A stretch of DNA of 33,384 nucleotides. Origin: an uncultured Muribaculaceae bacterium (GTDB lineage: Bacteria > Bacteroidota > Bacteroidia > Bacteroidales > Muribaculaceae). Location: assembly GCA_947626355.1 (NCBI GenBank), contig CANQRV010000030.1, forward strand, positions 1 through 33,384, read 5' to 3'. Below are positions 23,993 through 32,204 of the stretch, piece by piece. The notes under the pieces were generated by a model, which saw only the letters and a list, made by a program, of their open reading frames with translations, ran no database searches and was not told the origin of the DNA. Each line of letters begins with the position of its first letter. The stretch's first letter is position 1. Position numbers and translations under genes: made by a program.

Positions 23993-25624
23993 TCAGGCTT
24001 TCTTTGCCTTAGCGGCGGCGTGGCGACGGGCCGTCTGGATACATTCGCGGCGCGATATCACTACGGAGAGACCCTTATGCTCGATCTCCTCGCGGAACAC
24101 ACGCATCATCTCATCGTGGTTCTTGGGGAGCGAGTCGATGGTGCGCAGGTGCTCGGGCTTCACGCCGAGACCGAGGCAGATCTCCTCGAGCTTGCCGGTG
24201 CCCTGGGAATCCTGGCCGCCGGTCATGCCGGTGGTGAGGTTGTCGGAGATGATCACCATCATGTCGCTGTCTTCATTCACGGCGTCGAGCAGACCCGTCA
24301 TGCCGGAGTGTGTGAAGGTGGAGTCGCCGATGATGGCTACCGAAGGATGCTGGCCGGCATCGGCCGCTCCCTTGGCCATCGTGATCGAGGCGCCCATGTC
24401 GACGCAGGAGTCGATGGCATTGAAAGGCGAGAGGAAGCCGAGGGTGTAGCAGCCGATGTCGCCGAACACGCGCGGGCTCTCAAACTCCTTGAGCACGTCG
24501 TTGAGGGCGTGGTAGACATCGCGGTGGCCGCAGCCCTGGCAGAGTGCCGGCGGACGGGGCATAACCACTTTCGACTCGCCCTTGGGCTCTGTGGCAACGA
24601 GGCCGGAACGCTCTGCCATGGCGTTGAGGATTCCTTTCTTCACCTCGTCGGGGGTTAGCTCGCCGGTGCGTACGATCTCGCCTGTGAGCTTTCCGAAGAT
24701 GCGGCCGGTGCGGTTGAGGTCGCCGCGGAGCTTCTTCTCGATGAAGGGCTGTCCCTCCTCAATCACCATCACTGCCTCACATTCATCGAAGAGGCGGTTG
24801 ATCATGTCGACGGGCAGCGGGTATTGCGAAATCTTGACTACGGGATAAGGGCAGCCGTCGGGATATATCTCGTTAAGATAGTTGTAGGCGATGCCGGAGA
24901 CCACGATGCCGAGGCTCTTGTCGCTTCCTTCCTTATAGAAATTGAAAGGCGATTTCTCAGATTCCTTCTCGAAGAGCTTGAAGTCTTCAACGAGACGGCG
25001 GTTTCTCTCCCTGGATACAGCGGGCATGAGCACCCACTGGCGGGGATTGGCGGGATAGTGGAACTCGTTCTGGGGCTGGGCCTCTCCTGCTGTCTCCACA
25101 TTGGCTCTGGAGTGGCTCAGTCGAGTCACCATTCTCAGAAGCACCGGGATGGCGTGACGCTCAGAAAGGGAGAAAGCATAGCCGGCCATGTCGTAGGCCT
25201 CCTGCTGGTTGGAGGGCTCGAGAGTGGGAAGCATGGCGAAGTCGGCGTAGAAGCGCGAGTCCTGCTCATTCTGCGAGGAATGCATCGAGGGGTCGTCGGC
25301 CGAAATCACGATAAGGCCGCCGTTGGCGCCTGTCATGCCTGAATTGACGAAGGGGTCGGCAGCCACGTTGAGACCCACATGCTTCATGGATACGATCGCT
25401 CTCTTGCCGCAGAACGACATGCCGAGAGCCTCTTCCATAGCGGTCTTCTCATTGCTGCTCCAATGGGAATGGATGTTGCGCTGGCTTGTGAGGGGGTGAG
25501 ACTGCACATATTCAAGGATTTCGGTGCTCGGGGTGCCGGGATAGGCATAAGCGCCCGAGAGGCCTGCCTCAATGGCGCCTAAGGCGAGAGCCTCGTCGCC
25601 TAATAACAATCGTTTGGTTTTCAT
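23993..25624 (-). CDS. iorA: Indolepyruvate:ferredoxin oxidoreductase, alpha subunit
   Basis: Thiamine-pyrophosphate-dependent subunit of 543 aa. The N-terminal pyrimidine-binding part includes GAYAYPGTPSTEI (24-36) and SSNEKTAMEEALG (56-68). The TPP domain has C362-x2-C365-G-H (LCQGCGH) and the diphosphate motif GDSTFTHSGMTGLLDAVN (433-450) with DN at 461-462. The C-terminal two-[4Fe-4S] ferredoxin domain of the archaeal enzyme is absent: after residue 520 only C528 remains, and the tail is RRHAAAKAKKA. It is the first gene of the operon, with a good promoter 46 bp upstream and a small hairpin in the leader. Confidence 0.93.
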   Translation of the reverse strand: MKTKRLLLGDEALALGAIEAGLSGAYAYPGTPSTEILEYVQSHPLTSQRNIHSHWSSNEKTAMEEALGMSFCGKRAIVSMKHVGLNVAADPFVNSGMTGANGGLIVISADDPSMHSSQNEQDSRFYADFAMLPTLEPSNQQEAYDMAGYAFSLSERHAIPVLLRMVTRLSHSRANVETAGEAQPQNEFHYPANPRQWVLMPAVSRERNRRLVEDFKLFEKESEKSPFNFYKEGSDKSLGIVVSGIAYNYLNEIYPDGCPYPVVKISQYPLPVDMINRLFDECEAVMVIEEGQPFIEKKLRGDLNRTGRIFGKLTGEIVRTGELTPDEVKKGILNAMAERSGLVATEPKGESKVVMPRPPALCQGCGHRDVYHALNDVLKEFESPRVFGDIGCYTLGFLSPFNAIDSCVDMGASITMAKGAADAGQHPSVAIIGDSTFTHSGMTGLLDAVNEDSDMMVIISDNLTTGMTGGQDSQGTGKLEEICLGLGVKPEHLRTIDSLPKNHDEMMRVFREEIEHKGLSVVISRRECIQTARRHAAAKAKKA

Positions 25625-25639
25625 TAGATACTAGATTAG

Positions 25640-25654
25640 GGCTCGTCAAGAGCC
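25640..25654 (-). promoter_or_regulatory. Small hairpin in the iorA leader
   Basis: GGCTC (25640-25644) and GAGCC (25650-25654) are exact inverted repeats with a 5-nt loop, within the roughly 39-nt leader. It lies at the 5' end of the predicted operon mRNA. A stabilising role is possible. Confidence 0.35.
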
Positions 25655-25669
25655 GGATTTTTCCTGCTG

Positions 25670-25701
25670 CAAATTTAAAAATTTTTTATAATGTGTGCAA
25701 A
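25670..25701 (-). promoter_or_regulatory. Promoter of the iorA operon
   Basis: On the minus strand TTTG (plus-strand CAAA at 25698-25701), a 20-nt spacer and TAAATTTG (plus-strand CAAATTTA at 25670-25677) match the Bacteroidota promoter. The start would be near 25663, 39 nt before the ATG. Confidence 0.7.
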
Positions 25702-25816
25702 TGAAAGGGTGAAAAAGAGGGCCTGAGGTGTCAAAAGGATATCTGAGCGGGATGACAACATATGTTAAAAAGCATATTTGTGAGGTTTGTGGCCATAAAA
25801 TCATATTTTATTGAAA

Positions 25817-25824
25817 TAATTTTG
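25817..25824 (+). promoter_or_regulatory. -7 element of the envelope redox operon
   Basis: TAATTTTG matches TAnnTTTG on the plus strand, 83 nt before the ATG at 25907. The nearest TTTG upstream (25786-25789) is 27 nt away, too far for a standard -33 element, so the promoter may be weak or activator-dependent. The 282-bp gap 25625-25906 holds this element and the divergent iorA promoter. Confidence 0.5.
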
Positions 25825-25906
25825 TAATTTAGCGCTTGAAATCTAATGACCACGCTAAACGATGCAATCCAAAGCAGAACTTTAACATCTTAAAAACACA
25901 ATAGAC

Positions 25907-26395
25907 ATGATCAGAAAATCATTTTTTGCCGTAGTGGCACTCCTCATGGCGATGAGTGCTTCTGCCGCTATTCCGTCGGTGAGCTTGAAGGATATCAACG
26001 GAAAGACAGTAGACACCGCACAGCTTTCCAACGACGGAAAGCCTATGGTGATCAGTTTCTTCGCCTTGTGGTGCAAACCGTGCCAGCGCGAGCTCAAGGC
26101 CATTGCCGAGGTCTACGACGAATGGCAGGAGGAGACGGGCGTGAAGCTGATAGCAGTGAGCATCGACGAGGCTCAGAACGAGCAGAAGGTAAAGCCGCTC
26201 GTTGAGAGCAAGGGCTGGGAGTATGAAGTGCTCCTCGACCCGAACGGCGAGTTCAAGCGTCAGCTCGGCGTCAACGACATCCCCCACGTATTCGTGGTTG
26301 ACGGTGAAGGCAACATCGTCTGGAACCATCAGGGCTACGTTGACGGAGGCGAGGAAGACATACTCGAGGCCGTGAAGAAAGCAGCCGAGAAATAA
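25907..26395 (+). CDS. Periplasmic TlpA-like thioredoxin
   Basis: Thiol-disulfide oxidoreductase of 162 aa with a signal peptide (1-20, ending SASA) and a thioredoxin fold of the TlpA/AhpC-TSA type. The active site is W55-C56-K-P-C59 in FFALWCKPCQREL, and the cis-Pro region is VNDIPHVFVVD. It has no lipobox, so a soluble periplasmic form is expected. It is the first gene of a plus-strand group with a beta-barrel, an Omp28-like lipoprotein and a DsbD-like protein. The last could keep this thioredoxin reduced. Confidence 0.92.
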   Translation: MIRKSFFAVVALLMAMSASAAIPSVSLKDINGKTVDTAQLSNDGKPMVISFFALWCKPCQRELKAIAEVYDEWQEETGVKLIAVSIDEAQNEQKVKPLVESKGWEYEVLLDPNGEFKRQLGVNDIPHVFVVDGEGNIVWNHQGYVDGGEEDILEAVKKAAEK

Positions 26396-26400
26396 TAGCC

Positions 26401-26439
26401 ACGACACCCGGGGCGCCCCATCGGGCGCCCCGTTGTCGT
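26401..26439 (+). terminator. Strong GC hairpin between the thioredoxin and barrel genes
   Basis: A perfect 10-bp stem, CGGGGCGCCC (26409-26418) with GGGCGCCCCG (26423-26432), is extended by ACGACA/TGTCGT outer arms. It begins 5 nt after the stop codon. There is no T-run, so it may stabilise the upstream mRNA or cause partial termination inside the operon. Confidence 0.55.
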
Positions 26440-26512
26440 CAGCAGCATATCTCACTACAGCAATCGCAATCCAGAAAACAACACAATAACACAAGAACCA
26501 CCCTAAATCATC

Positions 26513-28267
26513 ATGATTCTAAAGAAATCTTCAGCATTGCTGCTTTCAGGCCTGGCTCTGATGCCCGCAGGCGCGTTAGCAGCCGAAAATGCGGCCGACA
26601 GCACCGCGTCGGGAGGCAACGGCGACAGGGCTGCGAGCTCCGCATTTCAGACTCAAGCGGAAAAGAAGCCTTCGTGGATCAAACAGCTCCGTGCTACCGG
26701 TAGCGTACAGACAGAGTTCCTAATTCCGTTTGAGGATAAAAGCATCGGTACCGGTGAATATGACCATCCCATACTCAATAACACCTATTTCGACCTTACA
26801 CTCAATGCCCCATACGTTTCGGCGGGTGCCCGTTTCCAGTGGACGAAGTGGCCGCTGCCCGGATATGAACGCGATTTCGAGGGATGGGGTGTCCCCTATT
26901 TCTGGGTGACCGGCCGATACAAATGGGCCTCACTCACCGCAGGTGACTTCTACGAGCAGTTTGGCTCGGGTCTCATTCTCCGCACATATCAGGAGCGCAG
27001 CCTTGGCGTAGACAACGCCATCCGCGGCGGTCGACTGAAACTGCAGCCCGTCAGCGGCCTTCAGTTCACGGCTCTCGCAGGCAAGCAGCGCCGCTACTGG
27101 GACCACAACTCCGCATGGATCTGGGGCGCCGATGCAGAGTGGAGCCTCAACGAGAGTTTCCGAAACTCATTCGCTGACCCCTATGGCCTCACGCTGGGCT
27201 TCTCATACGTGGGCAAGCATGAGAAAGACGAGCAGATCCTCGTGCCCCCGGCCCTCGACAGCCGTCTCAACCTTCCTAAGACTGTGGCTGCCTTCGACGC
27301 CCGCGCGAAGTTCCGCTTCCACGACTTCAACCTCCTTGCCGAGTACGCATGGAAAAACAATGACCCCACGGCCGACAACAATTATACATACGGCAAAGGC
27401 AACGCCGCCCTCCTCTCTCTCTCCTATGCCGCCAAGGGCTTCAGCGCATTCATCCAGGCAAAGCGCAGCCAAAACATGAGCTACCGCTCGAAGCGCTCCG
27501 TGATCGGCATCTCCTCATTCATCAACCATCTGCCGGCTTTCACCATGACCCAGACCTACGCGCTGGCCGCCATGTATCCCTACGCGACACAGCCTGAAGG
27601 CGAATGGGCATTCCAGGGTGAGGTGCGCTACCTCTTTAAGAAGGGCACTCCGCTCGGCGGCAAATACGGCACCGCAGTGAGGTTGACCGGATCATATATC
27701 TCAGGCCTCGGCCAGACGGTGCCCCCGGGCGATGACCCTCAGAATCCTCCTGTAGGCTCCGACGGCTATGCCGCTCCCTTCTGGAAGATAGGCGGCCTCA
27801 ACTACGCCGACATCAACTTCGAGCTCAACAAGAAGCTGAGCCGCAAGTTCCAGTTCACTCTCTTCTATCTCTTCCAGAAATACAACCAGGAAGTGGTGGA
27901 GGGTCATGGTGTGAACGGAAACATGGTGACCGCCAACACCTTCATCTTCGAGGGTCAGTGGAAGATGGCCAAGCGCACGCAGCTGCGTTGGGAAATGCAG
28001 TATCTCACCACCAAGCAGGACCTCGGCGACTGGCTCGCCGGTCTCGTAGAGCTCTCGCTGGCACCCCACTGGATGTTTACCGTCACCGACACATGGAACC
28101 TCAGCGGCCACGACTATTACAGCGCCATGGTGACCTACAACTACCGCGCCAACCGCTTCTCTCTCTCTTACGGCCGCACACGCGCGGGCTACAACTGCTC
28201 GGGTGGCGTCTGCCGCTGGGTACCCGCCACCAAAGGCTTCTCCGTGACCTATAACTTCACATTCTAA
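26513..28267 (+). CDS. Outer-membrane beta-barrel protein, function unknown
   Basis: 584 aa with a signal peptide (about 1-23, ending GALA). A Ser/Ala-rich stretch follows (24-50). Then come many alternating amphipathic strands with aromatic girdles (for example RFQWTKWPLPGYERDFEGW and FTLFYLFQKYNQE), ending in a C-terminal phenylalanine (SVTYNFTF), as expected for an outer-membrane barrel. It resembles DUF6029-type Bacteroidota proteins found beside Omp28 and thiol-redox genes, but I hold that family name tentatively. The only two cysteines are C562 and C567 (YNCSGGVCRW), just before the last strand. They may form a disulfide made or reduced by its neighbours. Confidence 0.78.
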   Translation: MILKKSSALLLSGLALMPAGALAAENAADSTASGGNGDRAASSAFQTQAEKKPSWIKQLRATGSVQTEFLIPFEDKSIGTGEYDHPILNNTYFDLTLNAPYVSAGARFQWTKWPLPGYERDFEGWGVPYFWVTGRYKWASLTAGDFYEQFGSGLILRTYQERSLGVDNAIRGGRLKLQPVSGLQFTALAGKQRRYWDHNSAWIWGADAEWSLNESFRNSFADPYGLTLGFSYVGKHEKDEQILVPPALDSRLNLPKTVAAFDARAKFRFHDFNLLAEYAWKNNDPTADNNYTYGKGNAALLSLSYAAKGFSAFIQAKRSQNMSYRSKRSVIGISSFINHLPAFTMTQTYALAAMYPYATQPEGEWAFQGEVRYLFKKGTPLGGKYGTAVRLTGSYISGLGQTVPPGDDPQNPPVGSDGYAAPFWKIGGLNYADINFELNKKLSRKFQFTLFYLFQKYNQEVVEGHGVNGNMVTANTFIFEGQWKMAKRTQLRWEMQYLTTKQDLGDWLAGLVELSLAPHWMFTVTDTWNLSGHDYYSAMVTYNYRANRFSLSYGRTRAGYNCSGGVCRWVPATKGFSVTYNFTF

Positions 28268-28296
28268 ACAAGCCCCCACACATTATATATAAGACA

Positions 28297-29130
28297 ATGA
28301 CATCTTCAACAATATCCAAATATGCCGCCGGCGCGGCGCTTGCAGCTTCCCTGCTCTTCGGCGCCTGCGACAATATCAACGAGGAAGACCGCTTCATCCC
28401 GGTGGAGAGGCCCACTGTGGAGAGAAAGGTGCTGATTCAGGAGTTCACCGGCATCCGTTGCGTCAACTGTCCCGATGCCGCATCCCTGATGCACGACCTG
28501 CAGGGTCAGTATCCGGAGTCGGTGATTGTAGTGGCGCTCCATCCAAAGGACCATCCTTTCAGCAATCCGATAGCCGGATTCAGCCTCGCCACTGATGAGG
28601 CAAAGACCTATTTCGAGTACTATAACGGCAACGAGCTTCCGGCTGCCATCGTCAATTCAGGCGGACTGAACTCCAACTTCAACCAGTGGTCGAGCATCGC
28701 GCTCAGCGCCATGCAGGAGAAGGCACGCCTCGATGTCGACCTCACTACAGAATACTATGCCGATACCCGTACGGTCGAGGCAAGCTATTCTGTACGGTTC
28801 AACGAGATGTACGACGGCGACGTCAGCGTGCTCGTATGGATCATAGAGAACGGCATCACCGGCCCGCAGATGTCGACGAGCGGGCGCATTCCCGAATACA
28901 CCCACCGTCACGTATTCCGCAAATCGCTCAACGGCGACTGGGGCGAGCAGATCGGATCGAAGTTCACCACCGACCAGATGGTGGAGGGCAGCGCCGCATG
29001 CACGATTCCCGAAGACTGGAACGTCGACAATTGCCAGATCGTGGCTTTCGCGTTCAAGACCGGCGACAAGGGTGTGGAGAATGCCGAAGTGGTCGATGTG
29101 ATAAGCAAGGAAAGCAATCCAGCTGAATAG
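28297..29130 (+). CDS. Omp28-like lipoprotein with thioredoxin-like CVNC motif
   Basis: 277 aa with a lipoprotein signal, LLFGAC with C24 as the likely lipidated cysteine. The thioredoxin-like part has FTGIRCVNCPDAASLM (C55-x2-C58) and VVALHPKDHPFSNPIAG further on; Omp28-related proteins share this layout. C-terminal half (about 150-260) is beta-rich (VEASYSVRFNEMYDGDVSVLVW), like the Ig-type part of the family. It lies 29 bp after the barrel gene and 36 bp before the DsbD-like gene. It probably sits on the outer membrane or faces the periplasm. The CVNC pair suggests a redox role, which would have to be tested. Confidence 0.82.
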   Translation: MTSSTISKYAAGAALAASLLFGACDNINEEDRFIPVERPTVERKVLIQEFTGIRCVNCPDAASLMHDLQGQYPESVIVVALHPKDHPFSNPIAGFSLATDEAKTYFEYYNGNELPAAIVNSGGLNSNFNQWSSIALSAMQEKARLDVDLTTEYYADTRTVEASYSVRFNEMYDGDVSVLVWIIENGITGPQMSTSGRIPEYTHRHVFRKSLNGDWGEQIGSKFTTDQMVEGSAACTIPEDWNVDNCQIVAFAFKTGDKGVENAEVVDVISKESNPAE

Positions 29131-29166
29131 AACATCATATTATCAACTTAAAGACTACGCTACAAA

Positions 29167-31179
29167 ATGAGACGCAATCTATTGACAATTCTGATGGCCA
29201 TCGTGGCGATCGGCTCGGCATGGGCCGCCGACGCCGTGAAGTGGTCCATCAAGCTTGTGGGCGACGGCACCGACACCCCGTCGGTGCAGGCTACGGCCGT
29301 GATCACGCCGGGCTACCACATGTATGACATGGCCAACCCGGCAGGCGGCTCCAACCCCCTTGAGTTCTTCTTCGACGTCAAGGGATGTAAGACCGACGGC
29401 AAGCCAAAGGCCAACAAAGCCTACACCAAGGAATACGACGACGTATTCGAGGTTGACCAGTATTTCTACGAAGGTACCGTCGTATTTACCCAGAAACTCA
29501 AGCCCACCGCTCCCGACTACAGCGTGAAGGTGGAGATCAAGGGCCAGGCCTGCAATGATTCCGGCTGTGTGCCCCTCTTCGCATCGCAGACCCTCAAAGG
29601 AAAGGCTCCCGGCGTAAAGGCCGATGAGTCGGCCAATGAGGAGGAAAAGGTAGACGCCCTGACGCAGATGACCGACTCTCTCCAGGAGGCGGAGGGCTTC
29701 ATGACGCCGGCCGCCAACCAGAGCAACGTGAGCGCCACCAACGACAGCTGGTGGGAGAACGTTGAGGCCGAGCTACGCGTCTTCTCCGATGCTCCGGAGC
29801 AGCAGAGCCGCAGCCTATGGTATATCTTCATAGCCGGCTTCATCGGCGGCCTCATCGCCCTTGTGACGCCTTGCGTCTGGCCGATGATCCCGATGACCGT
29901 GAGCTTCTTCCTCAAGCAGAACAAGAGCCGCAGCAAATCGGTGGCCACGGCTGCCATCTATGGCGCCTCCATCATCGTGATCTATGTGGCGCTTGGATTG
30001 ATAGTGACGGCGGTGTTCGGTGCCTCGGCCCTCAATGAGCTTGCCACGAGCGCCATCTTCAACATCATCTTCTTCCTGCTTCTCGTCGTTTTCGCCATTT
30101 CCTTCATGGGTGGCTTCGAGCTGACACTCCCCTCTTCATGGACCAACAAGATGGACTCGAAGGTCGACACCACAACCGGTCTGATCTCCGTATTCTTCAT
30201 GGCGTTCACGCTCGTGCTCGTCTCCTTCTCCTGCACCGGCCCGATCATCGGAACCCTGCTTGTAGAGGCAGCCGCCACTTCCAACTTCATATCGCCCGCC
30301 GTCGGAATGTTTGGCTTCGCCCTCGCTCTGGCACTTCCCTTCACCCTCTTCGCCATGTTCCCGACCATGCTCAAGTCAATGCCGAAAAGCGGTGGCTGGA
30401 TGAACACCGTGAAGGTGGTGCTCGGTTTCCTCGAGCTCGCGCTTTCGCTCAAGTTCCTCTCGGTGGCCGACCTCGCTTATGGCTGGCGCATACTCGACCG
30501 TGAGGTGTTTGTAGCTCTCTGGATCGTGATCTTCGCGCTGCTTGGAGTCTATCTCCTCGGCAAGCTTACGTTCCCCCACGATGATAAAGTAGAGAAGGTC
30601 AGCGTTACCCGCTTCATGCTCTCATGCATCTCCTTCGCTTTCGCCATCTATATGCTTCCAGGTCTCTGGGGCGCCCCGCTCAAGAGCATCAGCGCATTCT
30701 CGCCTCCGATCTCGACACAGGACTTCTCACTCTATCAGGGCGACGTCCACGCTCAGGTCGATGACTTCGAGGAGGGCATGCGTCTCGGTCAGGAACTCGG
30801 CAAGCCCGTGCTGATCGACTTCTCCGGCCACGGCTGTGTCAACTGTCGCAAGATGGAGGCCGCCGTCTGGACCGACACCGATGTGAAGGCTTCGATCGAC
30901 AATGATTTCGTGCTCGTCACACTCATGGTCGACGAGAAGAAACCGCTCCCGCAGCCCATAACCATCGTGGAGAACGGCACAGAGCGCACCCTGCGCACCG
31001 TGGGCGACAAGTGGAGCTATCTCCAGCGCTCCAAGTTCGGCGCAAACGCCCAGCCCTACCATGTGATTGTGGACAACAACGGCAAGCCTCTGGCTCCCGC
31101 TTTCGTCTACAAGGAGGATATACCCGCCTACAAGAGCTTCCTCAATCAGGGCAAGGAAAACTATAAGAAAGGAAAGTAA
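29167..31179 (+). CDS. dsbD: DsbD-like thiol:disulfide interchange protein
   Basis: Carries reducing equivalents from cytoplasmic thioredoxin across the inner membrane to periplasmic thiol proteins. The signal peptide (1-20, ending AWA) is followed by an N-terminal DsbD-alpha-like domain (about 22-145), with C129-x4-C134 in GQACNDSGCVPLF. The membrane core (about 215-505) has the paired cysteines C236 (LVTPCVWPMIP) and C356 (FSCTGPIIGT). The C-terminal thioredoxin domain (from about 525) has C557-V-N-C560 in DFSGHGCVNCRKMEA. All three cysteine pairs of a complete DsbD are present. The length of 670 aa is typical for Bacteroidota DsbD. It is the last gene of the group, followed by a GC hairpin. 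Confidence 0.93.
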   Translation: MRRNLLTILMAIVAIGSAWAADAVKWSIKLVGDGTDTPSVQATAVITPGYHMYDMANPAGGSNPLEFFFDVKGCKTDGKPKANKAYTKEYDDVFEVDQYFYEGTVVFTQKLKPTAPDYSVKVEIKGQACNDSGCVPLFASQTLKGKAPGVKADESANEEEKVDALTQMTDSLQEAEGFMTPAANQSNVSATNDSWWENVEAELRVFSDAPEQQSRSLWYIFIAGFIGGLIALVTPCVWPMIPMTVSFFLKQNKSRSKSVATAAIYGASIIVIYVALGLIVTAVFGASALNELATSAIFNIIFFLLLVVFAISFMGGFELTLPSSWTNKMDSKVDTTTGLISVFFMAFTLVLVSFSCTGPIIGTLLVEAAATSNFISPAVGMFGFALALALPFTLFAMFPTMLKSMPKSGGWMNTVKVVLGFLELALSLKFLSVADLAYGWRILDREVFVALWIVIFALLGVYLLGKLTFPHDDKVEKVSVTRFMLSCISFAFAIYMLPGLWGAPLKSISAFSPPISTQDFSLYQGDVHAQVDDFEEGMRLGQELGKPVLIDFSGHGCVNCRKMEAAVWTDTDVKASIDNDFVLVTLMVDEKKPLPQPITIVENGTERTLRTVGDKWSYLQRSKFGANAQPYHVIVDNNGKPLAPAFVYKEDIPAYKSFLNQGKENYKKGK

Positions 31180-31201
31180 AACGGCAATCATGCCTCTTAA
31201 A

Positions 31202-31242
31202 ACAGCCGGCCGGCCTGCAATAAAGCAGCCCGGCCGGCGTGT
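31202..31242 (+). terminator. Terminator-like hairpin after the dsbD-like gene
   Basis: Arms at 31205-31218 and 31225-31238 pair at 13 of 14 positions (GCCGGCCGG-type stem) around a 6-nt loop, with ACA/TGT extension. Only a short T/A stretch follows, so termination efficiency is uncertain. Confidence 0.6.
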
Positions 31243-31263
31243 TATATATGAATATAATCCGAC

Positions 31264-32106
31264 ATGAGCGATATGCGACTACTGAGACATCTTATCATTC
31301 CCTTGGCCGTGGCTGTCGGGGGATGTGGCTGCGCGGATGCGGCCGACGACTATATGGCACTCGCCGACAGCGCCACTTATTATATAGAGAGGTCGGAATG
31401 GATCAGGGCCGAGGGTTGTCTCGTCAAGGCATTGCGGCTGCATCCCGCATACCCTGGCAATTCGCTTCTCCTTAGCAATCTCGGCATAGTCAGGACTCAT
31501 CTCCACAACTACCGGGATGCCTTGCAGGCTTATGAGGCCGGACTCGGCATAGGACGCGACTCGACATCCCTTCTCAACAACAGAGCCTATACTTATCTCG
31601 TGATCGACCACAGCGAGGATGCGGAGAAAGACCTCGATGTCTCCCTTGGCATTGATTCCATTCAGCAGTGGCCTCTCAGAATGTCCGGACTCCTGGCCCT
31701 GCGGCGGGGTGACACCGCGAAGGCGAGCCGGCGCTTCGGTTCCCTGGTGACGCATTTCCCCGATGACGGCAACGGCTATTACGGCATGGGGAACCTCGCC
31801 CTCGTGGAAGGCGACAAGGTGAAGGCGCTGGGATATTTCACCCAATCGGTGGAGACTGATCCAAATGAGGAGAACCTCTATCAACTCATTTTGCTGCAAG
31901 CCGACACCGGGCGACTGCCGGAAGCCTATGAGACAGCAAGAGCGGCTGTGCGCCGCTATCCCAAGGCCGGCAACCTCTTCGCCGCCCTCGCTTATGTCTA
32001 TAGGCTACGCTATCAATATGTGGAGAGTGATGAGGCAAAAAAAATAGCCGTCGACAATGACGCTGATAAAGAGGTGATTGATGCCTTGTTTCCCTCTCCC
32101 CGCTGA
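31264..32106 (+). CDS. TPR-repeat lipoprotein
   Basis: 280 aa with a hydrophobic N terminus and a probable lipobox, VGGC (C21). Tetratricopeptide-type helices follow from about residue 28 to 270, for example NLGIVRTHLHNYRDALQAYEAGL (as two pieces of a TPR pair), then GYYGMGNLALVEGDKVKALGYF. The start may be M1 or M4 (31273). It is likely exposed in the periplasm as a protein-binding scaffold. Partner is unknown. It lies between the DsbD-like gene and the HU-SPOR gene but is separated from the former by a hairpin. Confidence 0.8.
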   Translation: MSDMRLLRHLIIPLAVAVGGCGCADAADDYMALADSATYYIERSEWIRAEGCLVKALRLHPAYPGNSLLLSNLGIVRTHLHNYRDALQAYEAGLGIGRDSTSLLNNRAYTYLVIDHSEDAEKDLDVSLGIDSIQQWPLRMSGLLALRRGDTAKASRRFGSLVTHFPDDGNGYYGMGNLALVEGDKVKALGYFTQSVETDPNEENLYQLILLQADTGRLPEAYETARAAVRRYPKAGNLFAALAYVYRLRYQYVESDEAKKIAVDNDADKEVIDALFPSPR

Positions 32107-32149
32107 GCGTGGCGCGAAATCCCTGCTTTCAGAATTGGGGGAATTTAGT

Positions 32150-32157
32150 TAACTTTG
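32150..32157 (+). promoter_or_regulatory. -7 element of the HU-SPOR gene
   Basis: TAACTTTG matches TAnnTTTG, with a predicted start near 32164 and a leader of about 41 nt to the ATG at 32205. No clear TTG at the right distance upstream. Its position inside the longer reading frame beginning at 32109 argues for the internal start. Confidence 0.5.
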
Positions 32158-32204
32158 CAGTGCAAAACGGAAGCTGCCGCTTCTTAATCTTATATAATAC
32201 GGAA

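Noticed and set aside
24020..24658. 212-codon plus-strand open frame opposite iorA
   Set aside because: Antisense to the TPP domain of iorA; no family motif and the usual antisense composition.
31202..31242. REP-like or mobile repeat in the GC-rich palindrome after dsbD
   Set aside because: A single hairpin at a gene end without a second copy in the window; a terminator-like role is simpler.
32109..32204. Upstream start for the HU-SPOR gene at 32109
   Set aside because: The extra 32 residues do not resemble the family, and the stretch contains a TAnnTTTG promoter element. The start at 32205 fits better.
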